Assembly: GCA_029168955.1 (NCBI GenBank)
Contig: JAPDOI010000137.1
Coordinates: 765,501-829,500 of the forward strand
Direction: 5' to 3'
Length of the DNA: 64,000 nt
Origin: Aplectana chamaeleonis
Taxonomy: Eukaryota > Nematoda > Chromadorea > Rhabditida > Cosmocercidae
Positions 45,301 through 53,999 of the stretch are shown piece after piece. The stretch's first letter is position 1. Each line of letters opens with the position of its first letter. Below the pieces are notes generated by a model. That model saw nothing but the letters and a program-made list of their open reading frames with translations, made no database searches and was not told where the DNA came from. A program made the translations under genes and the position numbers.

Positions 45301-48300
45301 GAATAGTGCTCCTATTACTTTGATCCAACTGCCCATGTTGCTGACAAATCTCCACGAAGGCTCTCGATTTGCTCACAACCTCTGTGGCATCAACGTTGAA
45401 CAGCTCGCACAGTCGCCGCAGACAATTGTCCACTTCAGCAGACTGTTCACGCTGCTCCTCCAGAGCGGTAGCGAGGTTTTCCGAAAGTGTGACCGTTTCG
45501 GGTCTCCTCACCTTATCGGCACCCTGGCTAGAGAGCACGTTGACCTTGTCCATGAGTACATTCATCATGGTTCGCATCTCGGCCAGCTGCTGGGATGTTG
45601 TGGGCTCATTCAGCGCCAGTCGTTGCATTTCCATAACACTTTCTTCTGCGTTGCTGCTTGAAGCCATTGTTCTGGAATCACTAATCGTCACTGGCGATTA
45701 GGCTATCGGCCGCGAGACAATAGCGATCAATTTGTAGTCGGGCTCCTACACGGAACAGTGTCGAGCGTCACTACAACGGACCCCACTCTGTGACGGCGTC
45801 GATCGACACGCACGCTACCCACGCAGCGACGAAACACAACAGTGTATTCCGTGAATAACACTGATGCGTCTCACCACACGGGCACGCACACGCGACCGCA
45901 CCGCGTGAATGAGGATACACTGCTTCCAAGTAGGAGCAGGACTACACGCCGTAACCGCTTGACAACGGCTTAAGGGCGGATCGCTGGTCCTCTTCTTCGG
46001 CCTCGGTTCGGCCCCCAAATCGACTGGACTGTTGTAGACTGAACTGTGGTACAACTATTTATTGAGGAGAGTCACCTCTCCGTACCACTCTACAACTACA
46101 AAATGAGCATCTATAACTGAACGAGCCGCCTTAAGAAGGGAGCGGACGCGGCCTCCGATCGCAGGCCCCGCCTGCGACGAGAGACCACGGGGGCAGACGA
46201 GAGCGCGAGGCATACATAAGATGCCCCTCCCCCCCCATCCACCCCTCCGCGCCCATCGATCGACGGAAACGAACACCACCTTAACTCAACGAGGACCCAC
46301 ACCGGAAACGAGAAAAGGGAAGAGGACAATTGTATTACAGGGAAAAAGACAGAAAAACAAACTATTACAAATCATTAGACTAATAGTAGAACTACGGTAA
46401 ACAGTACATTTTAGACTACTACTCTTAACATAAGCAGTAAGAAGTAAAGTAGTTAAGGTGAATCAGTAAATAACAAACTTGTTAGTAACCTTCCCTGTCC
46501 CTTCCCATCGAAAAGTCCAGCCTACCACGTGTTTTAGCGATTTGATCAACCAACTGATAATATCACATGATATGATAAGCAGTAAGAAGTAAAGTAGTTA
46601 AGGTGAATCAGTAAATAACAAACTTGTTAGTAACCTTCCCTGTCCCTTCCCATCGAAAAGTCCAGCCTACGACGTGTTTTAGCGATTTGATCAACCAACT
46701 GATAATATCACATGATATGATAAGCAGTAAGAAGTAAAGCAGTTAAGGTGAATCAGTAAATAACAAACTTGTTAGTAACCTTCCCTGTCCCTTCCCATCG
46801 AAAAGTCCAGCCTACGACGTGTTTTAGCGATTTGATCAACCAACTGATAATATCACATGATATGATAAGCAGTAAGAAGTAAAGTAGTTAATGTGAAACA
46901 GTAAGTAACAAACTTGTTAGTCACTTCCCCTGTCCCTCCCCATTGAAAAGTACAGCCTACGACGTGTTTTAGCGAGTTGATCTACCAACTGATAATATCA
47001 CATGATATGATAAGCAGTAAGAAGTAAAGTAGTTAATGTGAAACAGTAAGTAACAAACTTGTTAGTCACTTCCCCTGTCCCTCCCCATTGAAAAGTCCAG
47101 CCTACGACGTGTTTTAGCGATTTGATCAACCAACTGATAATATCACATGATATGATAAGCAGTAAGAAGTAAAGTAGTTAAGGTGAATCAGTAAATAACA
47201 AACTTGTTAGTAACCTTCCCTGTCCCTTCCCATCGAAAAGTCCAGCCTACGACGTGTTTTAGCGATTTGATCAACCAACTGATAATATCACATGATATGA
47301 TAAGCAGTAAGAAGTAAAGTAGTTAATGTGAAACAGTAAGTAACAAACTTGTTAGTCACTTTCCCTGTCCCTCCCCATTGAAAAGTACAGCCTACGACGT
47401 GTTTTAGCGAGTTGATCTACCAACTGATAATATCACATGATATGATAAGTAGTAAGAAGTAAAGTAGTTAACGTGAATCAGTAAATAACAAACTTGTTAG
47501 TAACTTTCCCTGTCCCTTCCCATCGAAAAGTTCAGCCTACGACGTGTTTTAGCGAGTTGATCTACCAACTGATAATATCACATGATATGATAAGTAGTAA
47601 GAAGTAAAGTAGTTAACGTGAATCAGTAAGTAACAAACTTGTTAGTAACTTTCCCTGTCCCTTCCCATCGTAAAGTTCAGCCTACGACGTGTTTTAGCGA
47701 TTTGATCAACCAACTGATAATATCACATGATATGATAAGTAGTAAGAAGTAAAGTAGTTAACGTGAATCAGTAAATAACAAACTTGTTAGTCACTTCCCC
47801 TGTCCCTCCCCATTGAAAAGTCCAGCCTACGACGTGTTTTAGCGATTTGATCAACCAACTGATAATATCACATGATATGATAAGCAGTAAGAAGTAAAGC
47901 AGTTAAGGTGAATCAGTAAATAACAAACTTGTTAGTAACCTTCCCTGTCCCTTCCCATCGAAAAGTCCAGCCTACGACGTGTTTTAGCGATTTGATCAAC
48001 CAACTGATAATATCACATGATATGATAAGCAGTAAGAAGTAAAGTAGTTAATGTGAAACAGTAAGTAACAAACTTGTTAGTCACTTCCCCTGTCCCTCCC
48101 CATTGAAAAGTACAGCCTACGACGTGTTTTAGCGAGTTGATCTACCAACTGATAATATCACATGATATGATAAGTAGTAAGAAGTAAAGTAGTTAACGTG
48201 AATCAGTAAATAACAAACTTGTTAGTAACTTCCCCTGTCCCTTCCCATCGAAAAGTTCAGCCTACGACGTGTTTTAGCGAGTTGATCTACCAACTGATAA

Positions 48301-51300
48301 TATCACATGATATGATAAGCAGTAAGAAGTAAAGTAGTTAACGTGAATCAGTAAATAACAAACTTGTTAGTAACTTTCCCTGTCCCTTCCCATCGAAAAG
48401 TCCAGCCTACGACGTGTTTTAGCGATTTGATCAACCAACTGATAATATCACATGATATGATAAGCAGTAAGAAGTAAAGTAGTTAAGGTGAATCAGTAAA
48501 TAACAAACTTGTTAGTAACCTTCCCTGTCCCTTCCCATCGAAAAGTCCAGCCTACGACGTGTTTTAGCGATTTGATCAACCAACTGATAATATCACATGA
48601 TATGATAAGCAGTAAGTAAAGTAGTTAAGGTGAATCAGTAAATAACAAACTTGTTAGTAACCTTCCCTGTCCTTCCCATCGAAAAGTCCAGCCTGCGACG
48701 TGTTTTAGCGATTTGATCAACCAACTGATAATATCACATGATATGATAAGCAGTAAGAAGTAAAGTAGTTAAGGTGAATCAGTAAATAACAAACTTGTTA
48801 GTAACCTTCCCTGTCCCTTCCCATCGAAAAGTCCAGCCTACGACGTGTTTTAGCGATTTGATCAACCAACTGATAATATCACATGATATGATAAGCAGTA
48901 AGAAGTAAAGCAGTTAAGGTGAATCAGTAAATAACAAACTTGTTAGTAACCTTCCCTGTCCCTTCCCATCGAAAAGTCCAGCCTACGACGTGTTTTAGCG
49001 ATTTGATCAACCAACTGATAATATCACATGATATGATAAGCAGTAAGAAGTAAAGTAGTTAATGTGAAACAGTAAGTAACAAACTTGTTAGTCACTTCCC
49101 CTGTCCCTCCCCATTGAAAAGTACAGCCTACGACGTGTTTTAGCGAGTTGATCTACCAACTGATAATATCACATGATATGATAAGCAGTAAGAAGTAAAG
49201 TAGTTAATGTGAAACAGTAAGTAACAAACTTGTTAGTCACTTCCCCTGTCCCTCCCCATTGAAAAGTCCAGCCTACGACGTGTTTTAGCGATTTGATCAA
49301 CCAACTGATAATATCACATGATATGATAAGCAGTAAGAAGTAAAGCAGTTAAGGTGAATCAGTAAATAACAAACTTGTTAGTAACCTTCCCTGTCCCTTC
49401 CCATCGAAAAGTCCAGCCTACGACGTGTTTTAGCGATTTGATCAACCAACTGATAATATCACATGATATGATAAGCAGTAGAAGTAAAGTAGTTAATGTG
49501 AAACAGTAAGTAACAAATTTGTTAGTCACTTCCCTGTCCCTCCCCATTGAAAAGTACAGCCTACGACGTGTTTTAGCGAGTTGATCTACCAACTGATAAT
49601 ATCACATGATATGATAAGTAGTAAGAAGTAAAGTAGTTACGTAAATCAGTAAATAACAAACTTGTTAGTAACTTTCCTGTCCCTTCCCATCGAAAAGTTC
49701 AGCCTACGACGTGTTTTAGCGAGTTGATCTACCAACTGATAATATCACATGATATGATAAGTAGTAAGAAGTAAAGTAGTTAACGTGAATCAGTAAGTAA
49801 CAAACTTGTTAGTAACTTTCCCTGTCCCTTCCCATCGTAAAGTTCAGCCTACGACGTGTTTTAGCGATTTGATCAACCAACTGATAATATCACATGATAT
49901 GATAAGCAGTAAGAAGTAAAGTAGTTAAGGTGAATCAGTAAATAACAAACTTGTTAGTAACCTTCCCTGTCCCTTCCCATCGAAAAGTCCAGCCTACGAC
50001 GTGTTTTAGCGATTTGATCAACCAGCTGATAATATCACATGATATGATAAGCAGTAAGAAGTAAAGTAGTTAATGTGAAACAGTAAGTAACAAACTTGTT
50101 AGTCACTTCCCCTGTCCCTCCCCATTGAAAAGTACAGCCTACGACGTGTTTTAGGGAGTTGATCTACCAACTGATAATATCACATGATATGATAAGTAGT
50201 AAGAAGTAAAGTAGTTAACGTGAATCAGTAAATAACAAACTTGTTAGTAACTTTCCCTGTCCTCCCCATCGAAAAGTACGGCCTACGATGTGTTTAAGCG
50301 ATTTGGTCTACCAACTGATAATATCACTTGATATGATAAGTAGTAAAAGGTGAAGTAGTTAATGTTAAAGTAAGTGAGTAAGTAATCATATCTGTCCACA
50401 TACCAACTTACCTACCTGCCCAACTGATCGCCTGGCAGTGGCCACTGGCAGTGGCTTGTGGCAGGAACGAGGAACGAGGACGAGGGACGAGGACGAGGAC
50501 GAGGGACGAGGACGAGGAACAGGACACGAGGACGCGTTACAAGAAAAACGCGAATTTTAGCTAAGCTTCCGCCGATCTAACTTTGTTAATTTTCAATCGA
50601 TTTGGCTCAAATTTTGTCAGCGGGTGTCTTCTATACTCTCTCACTTATATGCAGAAGGAAATCTCTAGAAAATTTGTTTTACAGGTTTTATTAACTACTT
50701 TACCAAAATCTAAGTGATCACAAGTGCCAGGCAAAACCAAACCTCTCCAGCCGCTTCGCGGCTGGAGCGATTCGACGTCATCGTAGGCTGTAGCCTGTGG
50801 TTCGAATATCAGTTTTTTTTCACAGCGAAGTGTCCCACAATGTTTTGAGCCCCATTATCACATCGTAGGACATATTTTGTCTGGCTGATCGTGCTTGATA
50901 AATAGTTGACAAAGAATAGGTCACAGACCGAGGGCCACATACGATTATCATACAGGAAATTATGAGGACTTCATTTTCTTCGAAGTTTTTGTGCGGCGAG
51001 AGTTTGTCAAGTCCTTGAAGATTTCAGGTGCCGGTGGAGCCACCATGAACGTTCTGCACTCAATCGAAAGTCGGATGAAGGGAATGAAGGTGAGGTGGAC
51101 TTCCAAACGTGCTGAACTGTTCAAAATGTTTAAGAAAGAAAAGAATTATTTTTCGTTTGTGGCTGTCGATAGTGGCAGTTCAACGCCACGTCGGGCACAT
51201 TTGCGCAATCTCGCGCCGATTTTTGTATCTCTCGTTTTGCTCGAAATAAAAAGATCGTCATATTCTTCATTTTCAAGGGAGATTCACGTGTTAAATAAAA

Positions 51301-52621
51301 TCTGTCCGAATGAGACTGTCCGACAACGCGGCCGACGTGCGCGTCAAGGGCCCGCTGCGAAGGCTTTTCCCCGAGGCTGCAAATAGCTGACTTGCAAATT
51401 ATCCACTATTATGATGTTTTTTGAATATTTAATGCCTTCGTAAGGCATGGTATATGATCACAAGTTATCACAAGGTAGCTGAGTTGAACACAAAACACAG
51501 ATGTCAGGCAGGATTCGAACCTGCATTGCACGCTTTCCGGGCCAGAGTGTTACCATTACACTACCGAAACCCCGTTCTTCATCACTCAGCTATTCACACA
51601 TGAACGCGGTGTCGGTAGTGTAATGGTAACACTCTCGCCCGGAAATCGTGCAATGCAGGTTCGAGTCCTGCCTGACATCTGAGTTTTGCGTTCAACTCAG
51701 CTACCTTGTGATATCCACTACTAGTCCAATATTTCAGGTAATCAACTTGTAAGTCCAGAAAATGCCTTTGCAATGGCCACCGGACACGCATGCCGACCGC
51801 GTGTGCGGACAGCCCCATTCGGGCGGACTTTAGTTTGTCTATACAGAAAGTAATTGAATGCCATGAACAGACTTTTCATTTCAGGTGCTGCTCATCCACT
51901 CTGGTGGTCTTTCGCAGCGAACACCATATCTATCGGCATTTGGGAAAATATTCGCCACATTGCCAAACGGTGGCACGGTGCTTCAAGTGAAACTGCGCAG
52001 CTATAGGTGGCTTTCGCACATACTTCTTTCAGAATATCCACTTTTTCTCTCTGCTTTCTTTTACTCTTACCAGTATAACATCGTTCTATGTCCTTCTTTC
52101 TGCTTGTCCGTGTGTCTATTTGTGTCTGTCTGTCTGTGTGTCTGACTGACTGACTGATTGTCTCTCTGCCTGTCTTTTCTCTCGTCCTCTCTCTACAACT
52201 CTCATTAAATAAGTAGTAAAAAGAGGGCGTTTCCAAAAAAAAAGCAAAAAAGTGCGAGTAATATTCCTGCATATTCTTTAACCTTGAATGTTCAGACTGC
52301 TTTCAACCGCCCTTCCAGCAGGACTTCTTATTTCCGCATCTGATGTGCTGGAAGACGTTACCTCCTTCGAAAAATGTACTTCTCTGACGGATATGATATT
52401 ATTCGCTACCGAGTCAAATTTAGAGGTGATAATGCCACAAATTCCCGATTAATAGGTGTGCGTTAGAGAAATACATGAAAGATACCTTTGTAGGTAGCTT
52501 CGAACCATGGAGTGTTCGTGGTTGATAAAGGAAAACTCAAATCCGTCTTGCAAAAGCCATCAAAGGAAGACATGAGAGCTTCTGGTGCCATCCTGCCGTC
52601 AGGCAACGCTCTCACGGACTG
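33317..52621 (+). CDS. Fucose-1-phosphate guanylyltransferase, first five exons (partial)
   Basis: FPGT makes GDP-L-fucose from fucose-1-phosphate and GTP in the cytosolic fucose salvage pathway. Exons: 33317-33455, 51028-51089, 51885-52006, 52296-52425, 52494-52621, all in phase; 193 complete codons. Exon 1 gives [13 protein letters not shown], exon 2 the Gly-rich [12 protein letters not shown] (nucleotide-binding loop), exon 3 [20 protein letters not shown], exon 4 [14 protein letters not shown], exon 5 [12 protein letters not shown] and LQKPS. These follow the FPGT family in order and spacing, with the expected HxGG(Y/L)SQR signature. The known enzyme is about 600 residues, so two thirds are missing: the last exon ends in an open donor (G|GTGGGT) and no continuation was found to 64000. 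Intron 1 is 17,572 bp, mostly satellite plus an LTR element. Confidence 0.8.
33903..34480. mobile_element. MITE, AAAGGCAGTGTTCACGA family (copy 3, FPGT intron 1)
   Basis: Left end TAAAGGCAGTGTCCACGATA, right end ATTATGGACACTACCTTTGA. In its middle (34170-34290) are repeated ACTTACATG/TTACTTGCG motifs resembling those around 54000-55300. Confidence 0.7.
34686..35283. repeat. Fold-back element (FPGT intron 1)
   Basis: Inverted arms 34686-34870 and 35100-35283 of about 185 bp (TTCTATCAAAAAGGGGTTTT..., GGTTTGGTTGGCGTCAGAAA, AATAGGTAAGTAGAATGAGG and their complements) with only a few mismatches, around a 230-bp spacer. No transposase frame. High arm identity suggests recent origin. Confidence 0.85.
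35417..36147. repeat. 42-bp minisatellite built on a CRE palindrome
   Basis: About 17 units; the first three are about 52 bp, the rest 42 bp. The typical unit contains ATGCCCTATGTACTTTAGAT, then GACACCC and TGATGACGTCATCA. The 14-bp palindrome is perfect in nine units and one or two bases off in the others (for example GACGTCACC, GATGTCATC). TGACGTCA is the full consensus site of CREB/ATF-type bZIP factors. Because 42 is divisible by three, frames on both strands stay open (14-residue repeats); these are artefacts. The array abuts the 145-bp satellite on its right. Confidence 0.95.
36147..38742. repeat. 145-bp satellite, block 1 (about 18 monomers)
   Basis: The monomer runs from AGCAGTAAGAAGTAAAGTAG through TGTTAGTAACTTTCCCTGTC and CCTACGACGTGTTTTAGCGA to ACTGATAATATCACATGATA. 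Two monomer types differ at linked sites: GTTCAGCC with GCGAGTTGATCTACC, and GTCCAGCC with GCGATTTGATCAACC. They alternate over much of the block, giving a dimer of about 290 bp. The block is broken at 38742 by the LTR retrotransposon and resumes at 46431. Confidence 0.95.
38743..39151 (-). repeat. 3' LTR of the Ty3/gypsy element
   Basis: 409 bp, near-identical to 46018-46430. The minus-strand sequence before it (TTAGTGCGGGC) is a poor polypurine tract. Open frames across both LTRs are shadows shared by the two copies. Confidence 0.9.
39202..40700 (-). pseudogene. Long extension after the integrase, with AT-hook; function unknown
   Basis: Beyond the GPY module the pol frame goes on ([20 protein letters not shown]) into 40131-40679, with KRGRPRKNP, an AT-hook DNA-binding motif, then a Cys/His-containing stretch ([13 protein letters not shown]). 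After one apparent frame change near 40195-40210 it continues in 39202-40146, roughly 300 codons, with alternating hydrophobic strands ([37 protein letters not shown]) like an alpha/beta fold, and an Arg/Lys/His-rich tail. No transmembrane segment or signal peptide, so it is not env-like. I do not recognise the fold; an SGNH-hydrolase-like domain is a guess only. Gypsy elements normally end pol at the GPY or chromodomain. Confidence 0.6.
40832..41713 (-). pseudogene. Integrase of the Ty3/gypsy pol
   Basis: 293 codons. The HHCC zinc-binding domain is visible as [10 protein letters not shown] with CRDC 30 residues later. The DDE catalytic core is complete: [16 protein letters not shown], and the Glu in [14 protein letters not shown]. 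It ends [19 protein letters not shown] and stops near 40832 through a frame change. The next frame carries [13 protein letters not shown], followed by [14 protein letters not shown], the GPY/F module of the integrase C terminus, at about 40700-40760. Function: insertion of the cDNA into host DNA. Confidence 0.85.
42001..43245 (-). pseudogene. Reverse transcriptase and RNase H of the Ty3/gypsy pol
   Basis: Frame 42832-43245 has RT motifs [40 protein letters not shown] and SGYWQI. After a frame change, 42491-42958 has PAVFQRLM, the catalytic loop and [15 protein letters not shown]. The catalytic loop reads CYLGDIMN, where Ty3/gypsy enzymes have YxDD: the first Asp is Gly, a single A-to-G change that should abolish polymerisation. 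RNase H is spread over 42001-42510, with [15 protein letters not shown] and FTDHQPL (two of the acidic residues). Confidence 0.85.
43250..44202 (-). pseudogene. Protease and linker of the Ty3/gypsy pol
   Basis: The frame 43477-44202 contains [16 protein letters not shown], the retropepsin active-site DTGS motif, and later [11 protein letters not shown], the second conserved strand. It continues toward the RT in a neighbouring frame (43106-43681), which carries [19 protein letters not shown] linker residues. The enzyme would cleave the Gag-Pol polyprotein. At least one frame change separates it from the RT. Confidence 0.8.
44169..45691 (-). pseudogene. gag of the Ty3/gypsy element, frame-broken
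   Basis: Two overlapping minus-strand frames. 44969-45691 is the N-terminal part, with a Gln/Glu-rich coiled-coil-like segment ([15 protein letters not shown]). 44169-45107 holds the capsid-like retrotransposon gag region ([52 protein letters not shown]) and the start of a zinc knuckle CYNCGKP near 44285-44265. The His and last Cys of the CCHC are found only in the next frame, so one indel lies inside the knuckle. Another frame change lies near 45110-45170. Gag would package the RNA in cytoplasmic particles. Confidence 0.8.
46018..46430 (-). repeat. 5' LTR of the Ty3/gypsy element
   Basis: 413 bp. On the minus strand it starts TGTTAAGAGTAGTAGTC and ends in CCAGTCGATT. Immediately inside follows TGGGGGCCGAACC (46004-46017 region), a primer-binding-site candidate because it begins TGG, complementary to a tRNA 3' CCA; the tRNA is not identified. 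Small homopolymer indels distinguish it from the other LTR. Confidence 0.9.
46431..50392. repeat. 145-bp satellite, block 2 (about 27 monomers) with higher-order structure
   Basis: Same monomer as block 1. Three main variants can be read from AAGGTGAATCAG (A), AATGTGAAACAG (B) and AACGTGAATCAG (C), plus mixed forms. The series of seven monomers starting near 46722 (A' B B' A B C C') recurs starting near 48893, each about 1 kb, so a segment was duplicated as a unit. The last monomers (from about 50210) are degenerate, as expected at an array edge. Confidence 0.93.
50464..50536. repeat. (GACGAG)n-like microsatellite
   Basis: About 70 bp of ACGAGG/GACGAG/GGACGA hexamer variants following the satellite edge. 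The next 480 bp up to FPGT exon 2 hold no recognisable feature. Confidence 0.85.
51500..51573 (-). pseudogene. Inverted partner of the tRNA-like sequence
   Basis: 74 nt, about 88% alike to 51608-51679 in opposite orientation. The A box and the B box (GGTTCGAATCC, perfect) are kept, but the 5' acceptor strand reads GGGGTTT and no longer pairs with TGACATC. Together the two copies form a hairpin arm pair with a 34-bp loop. Confidence 0.5.
51608..51679 (+). tRNA. tRNA-like sequence, probably a tRNA-derived repeat
   Basis: 72 nt with a pairable acceptor stem (GGTGTCG with TGACATC, two G-U pairs), D arm (AGTG/CACT) and T arm (GCAGG/CCTGC around TTCGAGT). The A box (TAGTGTAATGG) and B box (GGTTCGAGTCC) fit Pol III consensus. 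The anticodon stem has two mismatches and position 33 is C, not U; the formal anticodon would be GGA. I judge it a degenerate tRNA relic or SINE-like unit, not a functional tRNA. Confidence 0.4.
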
Positions 52622-52657
52622 GTGGGTCTGATGCTAGACTGCGGACATACGGCCGCC

Positions 52658-52754
52658 GACCTCTTCAGTCGCCTGTGGCTTACTAGGAAGTTCAAGTCCC
52701 TCTTCTCGAAAGATTCCAACTTCCTAGTAAGCCACGAAGGCGACTGAAGGGGTC
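52658..52754. repeat. Hairpin 36 bp after FPGT exon 5
   Basis: GACCTCTTCAGTCGCC, TGTGGCTTACTAGGAAGTT and their inverse at 52719-52754 form an arm pair of about 36 bp around a 26-bp loop, with few mismatches. It may be a small MITE. No function is evident. Confidence 0.7.
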
Positions 52755-53439
52755 AGCTCTTAAATCTCTTGTTGAGATATTTGAGCATTTCTGTGGATTG
52801 TTTTATCAAATTCCGCTACTCACGTGATTTTTTCGAAACGTTGCGCCATTTTCTTGACACGTTATCAGACTTCATCATCGTTTGCTTCAAAAAATATGAT
52901 ATGATTCTTTCCAATGCTGCAGATAAGAGTACAGCTTAGAAGTCAGATGGAAATCCCAGTCATCATTGGGATGGAACTGCATAAAGATATCCGTTATTCG
53001 AAAGCAGAATTTCACGACTGATTCGTTGTGATTTTTCGCGAGGTTATCCCATTTGCGCATTAGTTTAAGTTTTCTCATGGGCTACGACGACGTGCTTGTT
53101 TAATTAAGCGCAGCGACTAATCCGCTGAAACTACCGCTTTCGACGCTATTTAGCAAGTTTTTGTAGGTGAGCCAGTCCGATCATATTGTAATATACGTTT
53201 TCCTCCGTTGCTTTCATGAAATACCGAAAGATTGTGTACTTTGCTTCTAGAACAGAACACCATATAATTATTTTATTTCAGTGTTAATAATACAGATCAT
53301 CAATAATAGATACATAATTATTTATGAGAACATTGCAAGAGGTACTCATACACTGGAGGGGGCTAGCGCAGCTCTTCAGGGGCAACCTCCGGGCACCGAC
53401 GCCTCCCCGATTGGGGGCTACCGCCGAAGTGACAATTTG
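52755..53439. other. No gene seen after FPGT exon 5
   Basis: AT-rich sequence without a recognisable FPGT exon. The phase requires an exon beginning with one base that completes TG-N. The acceptors I checked (for example at 53280 and 54653) lead quickly into stops or nonsense. FPGT either continues beyond the window or is truncated here. Confidence 0.4.
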
Positions 53440-53690
53440 GCTTGATCGAAGCCCCCCCCGTCACTGCCCTGAAGCCCCCTGTCACTGCCTTGAAGCCCTG
53501 TCACTGCCCTGAAGCTCCCCTGTCGCTGCCTTGAAGCCCCCTGTCACTGCCCTTAAGCCCCCCTGTGACTGCCTTGAAGCCCCCCCGTCACTGCCCCGGA
53601 GCAGTGACGTCACGGCTCCGGAGCAGTGACGTCACGGCCCCGGAGCAGTGACGTCACGGCCCCGGAGCAGTGACGTCACCCCCCCCCCCC
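53440..53690. repeat. GC-rich minisatellite pair; second part carries TGACGTCA
   Basis: 53450-53595 is an irregular repeat of TTGAAGCCCCCTGTCACTGCC-like units (21-28 bp). 53597-53680 is four exact or near-exact 22-bp units AGCAGTGACGTCACGGCCCC, ending in a poly-C run. The palindrome GTGACGTCAC contains the CRE core TGACGTCA. The two halves are related in inverse (GTCACTGCC against GGAGCAGTGAC). Confidence 0.9.
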
Positions 53691-53999
53691 AAAAAGCGTC
53701 TCCCCTTTCTTCCAAAAATATCCCTTTCTGACAGGGACTCGAAGCCCCCGTCCAGGGCCGGCCCTGTTGGGCCGAATGCGGCTCTCTATGAGGTGAGGCG
53801 CCTTTTATACCGGTTGAGCACGTGATAGATCACAGGAGAAATCACGTCAAATCGGGACAAAACTTGACGTGAATGACGATGCGTGCGTTTGGCCTACTAT
53901 GCCTTCTCTGGCCTCTATTGTCGTAAACTACCTTCTACGACTTCTTCCGATCTTTTCCGTTCGTGGGAGGCCTCCGCTATCGCTCCCCCACTCAGAAAA

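Larger units (their letters stand above)
38743..46430 (-). mobile_element. Ty3/gypsy-type LTR retrotransposon inserted in the satellite
   Basis: 7.69 kb on the minus strand with LTRs at 46018-46430 (5') and 38743-39151 (3'). A short target duplication TAAG (38739-38742 and 46431-46434) lies in satellite sequence, so the element jumped into the array. The order gag, protease, RT, RNase H, integrase defines the Ty3/gypsy (Metaviridae) type. The two LTRs differ by about three substitutions and six small indels over 410 bp. Frames are broken in gag, at the zinc knuckle, within RT/RNase H and after integrase, and the RT catalytic motif is mutated, so this copy is very likely inactive. It is host-genome sequence, not a free virus. 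Confidence 0.92.
51297..51834. mobile_element. TIR element carrying two tRNA-like sequences (FPGT intron 2)
   Basis: The arms (left CGACAACGCGGCCGACGTGC, GCGTCAAGGGCCCGCTGCG; right, inverted, CGCACACGCGGTCGGCATGC) match the family at 32697-32937. The centre 51463-51716 is a second, nearly perfect inverted repeat: ACAAGGTAGCTGAGTTGAAC, a tRNA-like sequence, a 30-bp spacer, then both in reverse. It fills most of FPGT intron 2 (51090-51884). Confidence 0.8.

Noticed and set aside
36147..50392. CRISPR-like array
   Set aside because: The units are contiguous 145-bp monomers without unique spacers, in a eukaryotic genome with spliced genes.
51608..51679. Functional tRNA gene
   Set aside because: The anticodon stem has two mismatches, position 33 is not U, and the copy is part of an inverted-repeat transposon. 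Kept only as a tRNA-like sequence.
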